Of a DNA stretch of 64,000 bases, positions 36,151-44,413 are shown in pieces. The stretch is from Bryobacterales bacterium (lineage in GTDB: Bacteria; Acidobacteriota; Terriglobia; Bryobacterales; Bryobacteraceae), in contig JADLDI010000061.1 of the NCBI GenBank assembly GCA_020846745.1, positions 119,799 to 183,798 on the forward strand, written 5' to 3'. Positions within the stretch are counted from its first letter, which is position 1; each line of letters begins with the position of its first letter. The position numbers and the translations under genes are program-made. The notes under the pieces are model-generated. The model saw nothing but the letters and a program-made list of their open reading frames with translations, was not told the DNA's origin and did not search any database.

Positions 36151-36567
36151 GTGAGCAAGGGATTGCACATCCTGATAGTGGAAGACAACGAGGCGGACGT
36201 GTTTTTGATCCGGGAAGCAATTGCGGAGGCTAGGATCGAAGCCGAGATCACGGTGGTGAGCGACGGTCACGCGGCAACGGCATTCTTCGACACGGCGGAC
36301 AGAGACGACGAGTTCGCCTGTCCGGATCTGGTTTTATTGGATCTCAATCTGCCTAAGAAACCCGGGTTTGAAGTTCTGCGGCACAAGTTGGCCAGCCGCA
36401 GGTGTCAGAATGCGCGCGTGGTGATCGTGACCTCGTCGGATTCGGCGAAAGATCGTGCCGAGGCCAGAGCACTCGGCGCGGATGCGTACTTCCGGAAGCC
36501 TTCGGATTTCGAGGCGTTCATGAAGTTAGGCGACGTCGTGGCCGGTTTGGCTTCGAGCGCAGTTTAG
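36151..36567 (+). CDS. Single-domain response regulator, Rcp1 type
   Basis: A 138-residue CheY-like receiver starting at GTG. VEDNEADVFLIREAI is the Rcp1-type acidic pocket, LVLLDLNLPKKPGFEVL carries the phospho-aspartate near residue 63, VIVTSSDS the switch Thr/Ser and YFRKPSDFEAFM the Lys. There is no output domain. Rcp1-like receivers usually pair with phytochrome-type kinases, matching the second kinase core of the preceding protein. It probably relays the phosphoryl group to another partner. Confidence 0.92.
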   Translation: MSKGLHILIVEDNEADVFLIREAIAEARIEAEITVVSDGHAATAFFDTADRDDEFACPDLVLLDLNLPKKPGFEVLRHKLASRRCQNARVVIVTSSDSAKDRAEARALGADAYFRKPSDFEAFMKLGDVVAGLASSAV

Positions 36568-36611
36568 CATTTCACCTGAGCCGCGGAGGCGCACTCTCGG
36601 TTAGAGTAAGC

Positions 36612-36899
36612 ATGGCGAAAGCAACGGAACAGCTGGCGCGGCGGTATTTGGTACGCGGACGGGTGCAAGGGGTGGGGTTCCGGTACTTTGTGCAGCATGA
36701 GGCGGCGCGTTTGGAGGTTTCGGGGTACGCCAAGAACCTTGATGACGGGCGGGTGGAGGTTTACGCGATCGGCAGTGCGCAGCAGCACAACGAGCTGGCG
36801 GCGCGGCTCCATGTGGGCCCGCGATTTGCGGACGTGCGCGGGGTCGAGAGCGCGGAAGCCCCGATGCTAAAATACAGTGGCTTTCGCATCCTTTCATGA
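36612..36899 (+). CDS. Acylphosphatase
   Basis: A 95-residue protein of the acylphosphatase family. [20 protein letters not shown] contains the phosphate-binding loop and catalytic Arg, and [17 protein letters not shown] contains the catalytic Asn. It hydrolyses acyl phosphates in the cytoplasm. The start at ATG 36612 is chosen because homology begins soon after; the frame is open from 36402 inside the response regulator. Its TGA overlaps the ATG of apt (ATGA). Confidence 0.92.
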   Translation: MAKATEQLARRYLVRGRVQGVGFRYFVQHEAARLEVSGYAKNLDDGRVEVYAIGSAQQHNELAARLHVGPRFADVRGVESAEAPMLKYSGFRILS

Positions 36900-37411
36900 C
36901 CGACCTGAAATCGCTGATCCGTGAAGTACCGGACTTTCCCAAGCCGGGAATCAATTTCTACGACATTACAACCTTATTGAAAGACCCACAGGGGTTGCAG
37001 CAGGCAATCAGGGCTTTGGCCGACCAGTTCCGGCCGCTCGACTGCGACGTGGTGTTGGGCGTTGAGGCGCGGGGATTCATTTTCGCGCCCGCCGTGGCCT
37101 ATGCGCTGGGGAAGGGGTTTATCCCGGTGCGGAAGATCAAGAAATTGCCGGCTAAAACCGTGCAAATTGAGTATGAATTAGAGTACGGGACCGATGCCTT
37201 GGAAATCCACGCGGACGCGATTGAGCCGGGGCAGAAGGTCCTGATATTGGACGATGTGCTGGCGACGGGTGGGACGGCGGCGGCAGTGGCGCGGCTGGTG
37301 GAGAAGTTGGGCGGTCAGGTGTGCGGGTTGGGGTTCCTGATTGAATTGGACTTTTTGAACGGACGCAAGAAGTTGGGCGGGCGGGACGTGTTTGGGTTGT
37401 TGCATTACTAG
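36896..37411 (+). CDS. apt: Adenine phosphoribosyltransferase
   Basis: A 171-residue type I phosphoribosyltransferase. It begins [20 protein letters not shown], as Apt proteins do. [20 protein letters not shown] and the PRPP loop [20 protein letters not shown] are both intact, and [13 protein letters not shown] is the flexible-loop region. It salvages adenine to AMP with PRPP. It starts inside the stop codon of the acylphosphatase gene. prs, which makes PRPP, follows two genes downstream. TAAAAT at 36868-36873 could serve as an extra promoter. Confidence 0.97.
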   Translation: MTDLKSLIREVPDFPKPGINFYDITTLLKDPQGLQQAIRALADQFRPLDCDVVLGVEARGFIFAPAVAYALGKGFIPVRKIKKLPAKTVQIEYELEYGTDALEIHADAIEPGQKVLILDDVLATGGTAAAVARLVEKLGGQVCGLGFLIELDFLNGRKKLGGRDVFGLLHY

Positions 37412-37450
37412 GAGTCGCGGACGGTAGGGGCAAGGCGGGAAGGGTGCCAC

Positions 37451-37472
37451 GGACAAACTCGGATAAACACGG
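37451..37472. repeat. Short tandem GGAYAAACWC repeat before ispE
   Basis: GGACAAACTC, GGATAAACAC and GG follow each other, a degenerate 10-bp tandem in the 5' region of ispE. It resembles CACGGATAAACACGG-type filler that I recall from other environmental genomes (memory, not checked). It supports the later start of ispE. Confidence 0.45.
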
Positions 37473-37479
37473 CGGAAAG

Positions 37480-38448
37480 GTGAAGGTGCCGGCGTTTGGG
37501 AAGCTGAACCTTTCGTTGTTGGTGTTGCACAAGCGGGGAGATGGGTTTCATGAGTTGCGGACCGTTTTTCAGACGATTGCGCTGCATGACTCCCTGACGA
37601 TTGAGTTTGCCCGGGGGCGTCGGACGCGGATTGAGGTGGAATCGAACGTCGAGATTCCGGGCGTGAACCTGGTCGCGCGTGCGGCGGAGGCGGTGTTGGC
37701 GGAGGTGGCGATCTCGGCGACGGTGCGGTTTCAATTAACGAAGCGGATCCCGATGGGCGGGGGATTGGCGGGCGGGTCGACCGATGCGGCGGCGGTTTTG
37801 CTCGCGTTGCCGCTGTTGGCGGGAAAGCCGATACCGTTCGCGCGGCTGCACGAGATAGCGGCCCAACTGGGGAGCGATGTGCCGGTATTCCTGAAAGGGG
37901 GGGCGGCGGTTGCCCTCGGAAGGGGGGAGGAGCTGTACGCATTGCCGGATGCGGACGCGATTCCGGTGTTGCTCGGCTGTTCGGGGATACATGTGTCGAC
38001 GCCAGAGGCGTTCCGGGCGCTGAGGCGGGGTCCGGCTGGATTGACATCCCCCAATGATTCCAATAGAATGGAAAGGTTCCAGTTGCTGGTTGAGGCACTC
38101 GTATGTCCAGACTCGGCGGGTAGCTGGATGGCCCTTTGTGAGAACGATTTCGAGGGCGCGGTTTTCCCGCGGGTTCCTCGGCTCGATAGTCTCCGGCACT
38201 CCCTGATTGAACATGGCGCGCGGCTGGCTCGAATGAGCGGCAGTGGTTCAACGCTGTTCGGTGTCTTCGGCGGGGAGAAAGCGCGGGATCGAGCGATGGC
38301 TCGGCTCACGAAGGAGCAACCGAACGTCCAATGGGTACCGACTACCTTCATTTCTCGTCACGAATATCGCCGTGTTTGGCGCCGCGCCCTCGCGTCTGTG
38401 CGCAACAAGTTGCGGGTGAGTTCTAAGGAATTCGGATGGATCGTCTAA
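37480..38448 (+). CDS. ispE: 4-diphosphocytidyl-2-C-methyl-D-erythritol kinase
   Basis: A 322-residue GHMP kinase. [20 protein letters not shown] opens the family, [20 protein letters not shown] is the ATP loop near residue 90, and [16 protein letters not shown] is the third motif. It phosphorylates CDP-methylerythritol in the non-mevalonate isoprenoid pathway. The frame is open from a GTG at 37444, but the first dozen codons there overlap a small tandem repeat and show no homology, so the GTG at 37480 is preferred. An unusual loop (about residues 185-200) is encoded by DNA that reads as a full promoter. The end overlaps prs by 13 bases. Confidence 0.94.
   Translation: MKVPAFGKLNLSLLVLHKRGDGFHELRTVFQTIALHDSLTIEFARGRRTRIEVESNVEIPGVNLVARAAEAVLAEVAISATVRFQLTKRIPMGGGLAGGSTDAAAVLLALPLLAGKPIPFARLHEIAAQLGSDVPVFLKGGAAVALGRGEELYALPDADAIPVLLGCSGIHVSTPEAFRALRRGPAGLTSPNDSNRMERFQLLVEALVCPDSAGSWMALCENDFEGAVFPRVPRLDSLRHSLIEHGARLARMSGSGSTLFGVFGGEKARDRAMARLTKEQPNVQWVPTTFISRHEYRRVWRRALASVRNKLRVSSKEFGWIV
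38041..38069 (+). promoter_or_regulatory. Consensus sigma-70-type promoter inside ispE
   Basis: TTGACA (38041-38046), a 17-base spacer and TAGAAT (38064-38069) form an almost ideal housekeeping promoter inside ispE, about 365 bases before prs. It would drive prs and the ribosomal-protein genes downstream independently of the apt-ispE transcript. Confidence 0.6.
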
Positions 38449-39374
38449 AAGTATTCACCGGTAACGCCAACCCCGCACTGGCCACGGAAATCTGCTCACA
38501 CTTAGGACGGAAGTTAGGGGAAGCGAGCGTTAAGCATTTCTCCGACGGCGAGATTTACTTACAGATTCTCGAGAATGTGCGCGGGATGGACGTGTTCGTG
38601 GTGCAGCCGACCTGCACGCCGGTGGATAAGAATCTGCTGGAACTGCTGTTGATGATCGACGCGTTGAAGCGGTCGTCGGCGGAACGCATCACGGCGGTGC
38701 TTCCTTACTACGGGTATGCGCGGCAGGACCGGAAAGACAAGCCGCGGGTGCCGATTTCGGCGAAGCTGGTGGCGAGCCTGCTGGAGACCGCGGGCGCGGA
38801 CCGGATTTTGGCGTTGGACTTACATGCGGCGCAGATCCAGGGATTCTTCGATATCCCGGTGGACCACCTGTTTGCGACGCCGGTGCTGATCGACCATTTT
38901 CGGCGGATGCCGGACGACAACTTTATCGTGGTGTCGCCGGACGCGGGCGGGGTGGAGCGGGCGCGGGCATTCGCCAAGCGGCTGAGCCGTCCGCTCGCGA
39001 TTATCGATAAACGCCGCGAGGAAGTGAACGTTGCCGAAGTGATGAACGTAATCGGCGATGTCCACGGAAAACATTGCCTGATTGTCGACGATTTGATCGA
39101 TACCGCGGGGACCCTGGTGAAGGGGGCCGAGGCGCTGTTGAAGAACGGCGCGACGGCGGTGTCGGCCTGCGCGACGCACGCGGTGTTGTCCGGTCCGGCG
39201 GTACAGCGGATTTCGGAATCGCCGATCGAGCAGGTGGTGCTAACGAATTCAATTCCGCTGTCGCGCGAAGCCGCTCGTTGTGAGCGGATCCGCTCGTTGT
39301 CTGTTGCATCTTTGCTGGCAAAGGCCATCCAGTCGATACACGAGGAGACCTCGGTCAGCACGCTGTTTATTTAA
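38436..39374 (+). CDS. prs: Ribose-phosphate pyrophosphokinase
   Basis: A 312-residue PRPP synthetase. [20 protein letters not shown] at the start, [17 protein letters not shown] [20 protein letters not shown] (ATP site), [39 protein letters not shown] and the PRPP-binding [20 protein letters not shown] are all intact. It makes PRPP from ribose-5-phosphate and ATP for nucleotide synthesis. The ATG lies 13 bases inside the end of ispE. Confidence 0.97.
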   Translation: MDRLKVFTGNANPALATEICSHLGRKLGEASVKHFSDGEIYLQILENVRGMDVFVVQPTCTPVDKNLLELLLMIDALKRSSAERITAVLPYYGYARQDRKDKPRVPISAKLVASLLETAGADRILALDLHAAQIQGFFDIPVDHLFATPVLIDHFRRMPDDNFIVVSPDAGGVERARAFAKRLSRPLAIIDKRREEVNVAEVMNVIGDVHGKHCLIVDDLIDTAGTLVKGAEALLKNGATAVSACATHAVLSGPAVQRISESPIEQVVLTNSIPLSREAARCERIRSLSVASLLAKAIQSIHEETSVSTLFI

Positions 39375-39436
39375 TTAGCTGGATTCGGGTTTCGAGAGGG
39401 ACAACCGAGCCGTTTCGCCCCGAATATGAGGAAGTC

Positions 39437-40123
39437 ATGAGAAAAGATATAACCGTCGCCGCCGAAGCCCGCGAAACGCGGGGGAAGAACGCCGCGCGGC
39501 GTCTCCGTATGGCCGGCAAGATTCCGGCCGTGGTTTATGGGGCTGGTGGAGATTCGGTCCCCGTCACGGTGAGTCCGAAAGAGATCACCAAAATCCTGCA
39601 TTCGTCCACCGGACACAATACGATTTTCGATCTGCAATTGAATGGCGGGGCCACCCCCGTGATGGTGATCGACTGGCTGCACGATCCGATCAAGAGCAAC
39701 CTGCTGCACGTCGACCTCAAGCGGATCGATCTGACGAAGAAACTGCGGGTGCGAATTCCCGTGCACTTCCAGGGCGATCCGGTCGGTGTGAAAATCCAGG
39801 GCGGCATTTTCGAAGTGATCAGCCGCGAGTTGGAAGTGGAGTGCTTGCCGGACGCGATTCCGGAGTTTTTGACTTCCGATGTGTCGCAGATGAACATCGG
39901 CGAGAGTATTCGTGGAAAAGACGTGGCGCTGCCTGAAGGGGTAGCGCTGGGCGGACACGGCGACCTGGTGTTGGCGCACGTAATCACGACGCGCGGTTCC
40001 GACACCGCGACGGCGGATGCCGAAGGCGCTGCCGCCGCCGGCGATGCGAAATCCGAGCCCGAAGTAATTAAGAAGGGCAAGAAAGAAGAAGAAGCCGCCG
40101 CGGAAGAGAAGAAGAAGAAGTAA
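39437..40123 (+). CDS. rplY: 50S ribosomal protein L25/CTC family
   Basis: A 228-residue long-form L25 (CTC type). The N-terminal L25 domain (VAAEARETRGKNAARRLRMA, IPAVVYGAGGDSVPVTVSPK) binds 5S rRNA. A second beta domain (GEIRVRIPVHF-like KLRVRIPVHFQGDPVGVKIQ) follows. The final 40 residues are charged (KKGKKEEEAAAEEKKKK). Preceded by GAGGAAG as ribosome site. L25 often stands before pth, as here. Confidence 0.95.
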   Translation: MRKDITVAAEARETRGKNAARRLRMAGKIPAVVYGAGGDSVPVTVSPKEITKILHSSTGHNTIFDLQLNGGATPVMVIDWLHDPIKSNLLHVDLKRIDLTKKLRVRIPVHFQGDPVGVKIQGGIFEVISRELEVECLPDAIPEFLTSDVSQMNIGESIRGKDVALPEGVALGGHGDLVLAHVITTRGSDTATADAEGAAAAGDAKSEPEVIKKGKKEEEAAAEEKKKK

Positions 40124-40158
40124 GTTCGGTTGCTTTGCTGAGTGTTTGAGTAAGCGGT

Positions 40159-40770
40159 ATGAGCCCGGTTGGAAGTCCCGAATGGCTGATAGCCGGGCTT
40201 GGCAATCCCGGTCCGGAATACGAGTTAACGCCGCACAATCTGGGGTTTCTCGTGGTGGACCGATTGGCGGACCGTCATTCGATCCGCGTGACGCGGAAAG
40301 AGGCGAACGCGCTGGTGGGGCTTGGTTCCGTCGGCGCCGTGAGCGTGGTGGTTGCCAAGCCGCAAACGTATATGAACTTGAGCGGACCGTCGCTACGGTT
40401 GCTGCTTGAGAAATATGGCCTGAAGCCGGAGCAGTTGCTACTCGTTTACGATGAGTTAGCGCTTCCCTGGACGCAGTTACGGGTCAGAGCGAAGGGTTCT
40501 TCGGCCGGACATAACGGCGTAGAGTCGGTAATCCGGTCGATTGGCACGCAGAATTTTCCCCGGCTCAGGCTGGGCATCCATCCCGGTCGTCCGATCGGAG
40601 ATGGCGCAAGGTTTGTGCTAAGTCCGATCGGGAAGGCACAGCATAAGGAACTGGACGAGATAGTGGAGCAAGGCGCTCAGGCTATCGAGTCCGTTATCGC
40701 CGAGGGCGTCGAAAAGGCCATGGCGAAATATAATCGCCGCGCCCGGAGCGCTTCAGAAGAGGACAAATGA
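40159..40770 (+). CDS. pth: Peptidyl-tRNA hydrolase
   Basis: A 203-residue Pth1 enzyme. [20 protein letters not shown] contains the catalytic His region, [10 protein letters not shown] the substrate Asn, [10 protein letters not shown] the catalytic Asp, and [20 protein letters not shown] the Pth signature. It frees tRNA from dropped peptidyl-tRNA. Its stop overlaps the rpsF start (ATGA), so the two are translationally coupled. Confidence 0.96.
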   Translation: MSPVGSPEWLIAGLGNPGPEYELTPHNLGFLVVDRLADRHSIRVTRKEANALVGLGSVGAVSVVVAKPQTYMNLSGPSLRLLLEKYGLKPEQLLLVYDELALPWTQLRVRAKGSSAGHNGVESVIRSIGTQNFPRLRLGIHPGRPIGDGARFVLSPIGKAQHKELDEIVEQGAQAIESVIAEGVEKAMAKYNRRARSASEEDK

Positions 40771-41306
40771 GAATCTACGAAGAACTGTTTATTGTGAAAC
40801 CGGACGCGCCGGAAGAAGAGGTTGACGCGTTCGTCTCGCAACTGGACGCCACCATCACACAAGCTGGGGGCAAGGTCGAAAAAGTGGATAAGTGGGGTAC
40901 GCGCAAGCTGGCGTACAAGCTGCAGAAGTACGGCGAAGGGCAGTATGTGCTGTTGCAGTTCCATTGCGGTCCCGAGACCGTGAAGGAACTGGAGCGCCGC
41001 CTGCGCGTAGCCGATATCGTGCTGAAGTATCTCACTTCGCGCATGGATGAGAAGCTGAAGTGGATCGAAAAGCGGAAGAAAGAACGGGAAAAGCGCGCTG
41101 CTCGCAAGCCCGCGCCGCCGGCCCCGGCTCCCTTTGCTCCGGCTGCTGCAGGCGAGGCGGGCGCCGTTCCGGGCGCACCTATGCCTGGAGCTCCGGCGCC
41201 TGGCGCACCGGCGCCGGCTGCACCGGCTCCTGCCGCTCCTGCGCCGGCAGCCCCGGCTCCCGCTGCTCCCGCCCCCGCGGCGCCGGCACCGGAAAAGCAA
41301 AGCTAG
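40767..41306 (+). CDS. rpsF: 30S ribosomal protein S6 with long Ala-Pro tail
   Basis: Residues 1-110 are an ordinary S6 ([60 protein letters not shown]). The remaining 65 or so residues are almost only Ala, Pro and Gly ([11 protein letters not shown] repeats) ending in EKQS. Usual S6 is about 95-135 residues. The tail is encoded by imperfect GC-rich triplet repeats. It starts within the pth stop codon. Confidence 0.95.
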   Translation: MRIYEELFIVKPDAPEEEVDAFVSQLDATITQAGGKVEKVDKWGTRKLAYKLQKYGEGQYVLLQFHCGPETVKELERRLRVADIVLKYLTSRMDEKLKWIEKRKKEREKRAARKPAPPAPAPFAPAAAGEAGAVPGAPMPGAPAPGAPAPAAPAPAAPAPAAPAPAAPAPAAPAPEKQS

Positions 41307-41331
41307 TTGAGGGAAGAGGAGATTCACTAAC

Positions 41332-41649
41332 ATGGCCGAAACCAAAGGCGGTAAACCAGTCGCGAGCAGCCAGCGTCCCACTGGCGGCGATAAAGCTATC
41401 GTTTCCACTTCGAAGCGCCAGTTTTTCCGGCGCCGCAAGGTATGTAAGTTCTGCGTCGATAAGATCGATTACATCGACTATAAGGACGTCAGGCTCCTTT
41501 CGCAGTTCATTTCCGAACGCGGTAAGATCGTGCCGCGCCGGCTTTCCGGTGTGTGCACTCCCTGCCAGCGGCGGCTGAGCGAGGCCATCAAGAAGGCGCG
41601 CAACATCGCCCTGCTGCCATTTGCCTCTTCGGTGAAGCACCCTTCCTAA
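41332..41649 (+). CDS. rpsR: 30S ribosomal protein S18 (cysteine-containing form)
   Basis: A 105-residue S18. The core reads [20 protein letters not shown] and [20 protein letters not shown]. The two CxxC pairs can bind zinc, the C+ form of this protein. The N-terminal 25 residues ([20 protein letters not shown]) are an extension. S18 pairs with S6 on the 30S platform, matching the gene order rpsF-rpsR-rplI. Confidence 0.96.
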   Translation: MAETKGGKPVASSQRPTGGDKAIVSTSKRQFFRRRKVCKFCVDKIDYIDYKDVRLLSQFISERGKIVPRRLSGVCTPCQRRLSEAIKKARNIALLPFASSVKHPS

Positions 41650-41689
41650 GGGGGCGTAACCCTATGAGCATTCGTGAAGGAGAAGCACA

Positions 41690-42136
41690 ATGGAAGTAAT
41701 TCTGCGCGAAGATATCGAGAAACTTGGCCATCGCGGCCAGGTTGTCAAAGTAGCCGCTGGCTACGCCCGTAACTTCCTGCTGCCGCGGCGGCTGGCGGTG
41801 CCGGCTACCGATGCGAACAAGAAAATCGTGGACCAGGAGCGGGAAGCGCACCTGCGGCGCGAAGCGAAGCTGGCCTCGGAAGCGGCGGACCTCGCCAAGC
41901 TGTTGGCGACGGTCGAGATCACGCTGAAAGCCAAGGCCGGCGAGAACGATCAGTTATTCGGTTCGGTAACGTCGAAGGATATCGCCGAGGCGCTGGAGGC
42001 CCAGAAGTACAACATCGAGCGGCGTAAAATCCAGTTGGACGACCCGATTAAGCAGTTAGGCGACCATAAGGTACCGATCCGGCTGCACAAAGACGTGACG
42101 GCTGAGATCACCGTTCACGTGGTGCGCGAAGAGTAG
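41690..42136 (+). CDS. rplI: 50S ribosomal protein L9
   Basis: A 148-residue L9. The N-terminal domain (MEVILREDIEKLGHRGQVVK, VAAGYARNFLLPRRLAVPAT) is followed by the long connecting helix and the C-terminal domain (LFGSVTSKDIAEALEAQKYN, LGDHKVPIRLHKDVTAEITV). Full length and intact. The ribosome site GAAGGAG stands shortly before the ATG. Confidence 0.97.
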   Translation: MEVILREDIEKLGHRGQVVKVAAGYARNFLLPRRLAVPATDANKKIVDQEREAHLRREAKLASEAADLAKLLATVEITLKAKAGENDQLFGSVTSKDIAEALEAQKYNIERRKIQLDDPIKQLGDHKVPIRLHKDVTAEITVHVVREE

Positions 42137-42151
42137 TGATCGAGGCTACTT

Positions 42152-42898
42152 ATGGCCTACTTTGATTTGACGGGACAAACCGCTATCGTCACTGGCGCGG
42201 CCACCGGCATCGGCGAGGCAATCGCCCGCCGCCTGGCCGGCGCCGGCGCCACTGTGGTCGTGGCTGATCTGGACCTCGAAGGCGGCAAGCAAGTCGCCGC
42301 CTCTCTACCCAATAACTCGTTCGCTGTCTCCGTCGATATCACCAATGCCGATTCGGTGGCGAAGGCTGCCGAAGAGGTGCTGGCGCGTACCGGCCGTATC
42401 GATATCCTGGTCAACAACGCCGGCATCGGCGGGAAGGCGGCGCCGCTTTGGGAGCAGACTCTCGAGGACTGGAATCGCATTCTGACGCTGAACATGACCG
42501 GTATCTTTAACTTCTGCAAGGCGGCGATTACGCCGATGCGGTCGCGGCAGTACGGCCGCATCGTCAACATCGCGTCGATCGCCGGCAAGGAAGGCAACCC
42601 GAACATGACCGGTTACTCGGCGACTAAGGCCGGAGTGATCGGATTTACCAAGTCGCTGGCGAAGGAAGTCGCGACGGAGAGTATCTGCGTCAATGCGGTA
42701 TCTCCGGCGGTGGTCCGCACCAAGATCCTGGACCAGTTGACTCCGCAGCAGGTGGACTATATGACGCAGCGCATTCCGATGCGCCGCACGGGACAGCCGG
42801 AAGAGATCGCCGCGGTGGTCCACTTCCTGGCGAGTCCCGATTGTTCCTTTGTCACCGGGCAGTGTTATGACGCGTCCGGCGGACGGGCGACTTACTAA
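42152..42898 (+). CDS. Short-chain dehydrogenase/reductase, FabG-like
   Basis: A 248-residue classical SDR. The cofactor loop is [20 protein letters not shown], followed by NNAG (LVNNAGIGG), the Ser of the active site in [13 protein letters not shown], and YSATKAGV with the catalytic Tyr and Lys. An Asp after the second beta strand ([11 protein letters not shown]) indicates NAD+ preference. It oxidises an alcohol or reduces a ketone; sugar-alcohol or acyl substrates are both possible. It sits 15 bases after rplI, possibly read through from the ribosomal operon. Confidence 0.9.
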   Translation: MAYFDLTGQTAIVTGAATGIGEAIARRLAGAGATVVVADLDLEGGKQVAASLPNNSFAVSVDITNADSVAKAAEEVLARTGRIDILVNNAGIGGKAAPLWEQTLEDWNRILTLNMTGIFNFCKAAITPMRSRQYGRIVNIASIAGKEGNPNMTGYSATKAGVIGFTKSLAKEVATESICVNAVSPAVVRTKILDQLTPQQVDYMTQRIPMRRTGQPEEIAAVVHFLASPDCSFVTGQCYDASGGRATY

Positions 42899-42899
42899 C

Positions 42900-44276
42900 G
42901 TGCCCATCGCACCGGACCAGTACGGGTCGACATCCGCATACGACTTATTGATTGCAGCGGCGCGTGGTCATGTACCGTTTGACCACCGCCTGCTGCACCG
43001 TTTGCTCGACAACCCTGCGGAGACGCTAGCCGGCATCGTTCGTTTTTCGAAAGAAGACCGGTCGAAAGATCGGGTGGACGTGTCGGTCGACCTGATGCGC
43101 ATTTTCGCCGTGCAACCCACGCCCGAAGCGGTGCCGTTCCTCATGGAGGAGTTCCGCCGGTATCCGGAAGAGGTGCCCGACGAGATGACCGAGGTGCTGG
43201 CGCGAATCGGTGCCGGAGCTCTCGACGGATTGTTGGAGTTATGGGAAGACGGCGTGGCGATGGAGGAAGTAGCTTTCCACCTGGCGACGCTGGGCGTGCG
43301 CGGTCAGCGGATTGTGGATGTGATCGAAGAGGTCCGCAAGGACAACAAAGAAGAAGCATCCTATCTCCAGCAGATTTACGATGAGTATGCGGGGCAGCAG
43401 CCTGAGCCCTACGACATCTACGCCGAGTATCCCGAAACAGATATCCCGGACTTAGACTTACTGCCCGGTATCGAGCGGGAACAGTTCTTGGATAGCGATT
43501 GTGCCGAGCATCGGCGGATCGCGCTCGATCATCTGATCGGGCAGGATCTCTCGCCGGCGCTCGTGAACCGGGTGCTGCGGGTTGCTCAGAGCGATCCGGA
43601 CACTGAGGCCCGCGGCCTGGCATGGGAAGCATTGCGCGATTCGACGGACCAGGAAAAGATCCGCGATTCGATGATCGCGCGGATCGATAATCCGAACACG
43701 CCGGCGCTGGAGCGCGCGGGCCTGTGCATCGGGTTGGCGTACAACCTGGACGACGAGATGGTGCGGCCGCACCTGGATAGTGCGTACAACGATCCAGCGA
43801 CGCGAGCCAAGGCTGTGGAGGCCATGGCACGGTCGTTCGACCGGGGGTTTGCGCCGATGATGGTGAAGCACCTGGAAGATCCCGATCCGGATATCGCGCA
43901 GGCGGCGCTGTGGGGCGTTGGCTATCTGCGCGTAAGTTCGGAAGCACCGAAACTCGAGAAGATGTTCGAAGATCCGGACCGGCGGACCGAGGCGCTCTAT
44001 TGTTACGCGCTGGCCGCGCCGGCCGAGGATTCGAAGTTAGGTCTGAAGCAGTTAGAACAGCGGATGGAAAAGTTAGCCAACGGGCTAGCCGAGGAAGAAA
44101 AAGAGCTGATTCATCATGCGTTCGATCTGCGTTTCGAGTTAGCCGGTAAGCGGACCAGTTTCAGCGGCGGGCACTCGCACGGCGAACCTCAACCTGCACA
44201 GGCGGTGAAGGTGGGGCGGAACGATCCATGCCCGTGCGGATCCGGCAAAAAGTATAAGAAGTGCTGCGGGAATTAG
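42900..44276 (+). CDS. HEAT-repeat protein with C-terminal SEC-C zinc motif
   Basis: A 458-residue protein starting at a GTG one base after the SDR stop ([20 protein letters not shown]). The frame is open from 42849 but without homology. The body is helical, with repeat-like units ([40 protein letters not shown]) of HEAT type and an acidic centre. It ends in the SEC-C motif [20 protein letters not shown], the zinc-binding tail also found on SecA, where it contacts SecB and the ribosome. A chaperone- or ribosome-linked role is possible, but none is established. An alternative is a DUF1186-like family member. Confidence 0.75.
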   Translation: MPIAPDQYGSTSAYDLLIAAARGHVPFDHRLLHRLLDNPAETLAGIVRFSKEDRSKDRVDVSVDLMRIFAVQPTPEAVPFLMEEFRRYPEEVPDEMTEVLARIGAGALDGLLELWEDGVAMEEVAFHLATLGVRGQRIVDVIEEVRKDNKEEASYLQQIYDEYAGQQPEPYDIYAEYPETDIPDLDLLPGIEREQFLDSDCAEHRRIALDHLIGQDLSPALVNRVLRVAQSDPDTEARGLAWEALRDSTDQEKIRDSMIARIDNPNTPALERAGLCIGLAYNLDDEMVRPHLDSAYNDPATRAKAVEAMARSFDRGFAPMMVKHLEDPDPDIAQAALWGVGYLRVSSEAPKLEKMFEDPDRRTEALYCYALAAPAEDSKLGLKQLEQRMEKLANGLAEEEKELIHHAFDLRFELAGKRTSFSGGHSHGEPQPAQAVKVGRNDPCPCGSGKKYKKCCGN

Positions 44277-44380
44277 TCCCTTATGGGGTATCCCAACGAG
44301 AATTATGTTCCCGTTGCGCTACGGATTCCGCCACGGCCATTCTGGCTTCTGTCTCCTGACTTCCATTCACGAAGGGATAT

Positions 44381-44397
44381 CAAGGGCGAAGCCCTTG
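44381..44397. terminator. Hairpin between convergent genes
   Basis: CAAGGGC-GAA-GCCCTTG, a perfect seven-base stem with three-base loop, lies between the SEC-C gene and the convergent glycosidase-like gene. There is no T tract on either side, so termination is likely but unproven. The rest of 44277-44413 shows nothing else. Confidence 0.45.
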
Positions 44398-44413
44398 CCC
44401 CGCGTCTTCCGAC

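Noticed and set aside
41100..41300. CRISPR-like or satellite repeat
   Set aside because: The periodic GC-rich DNA is the in-frame Ala-Pro tail of S6 and has no spacer structure.
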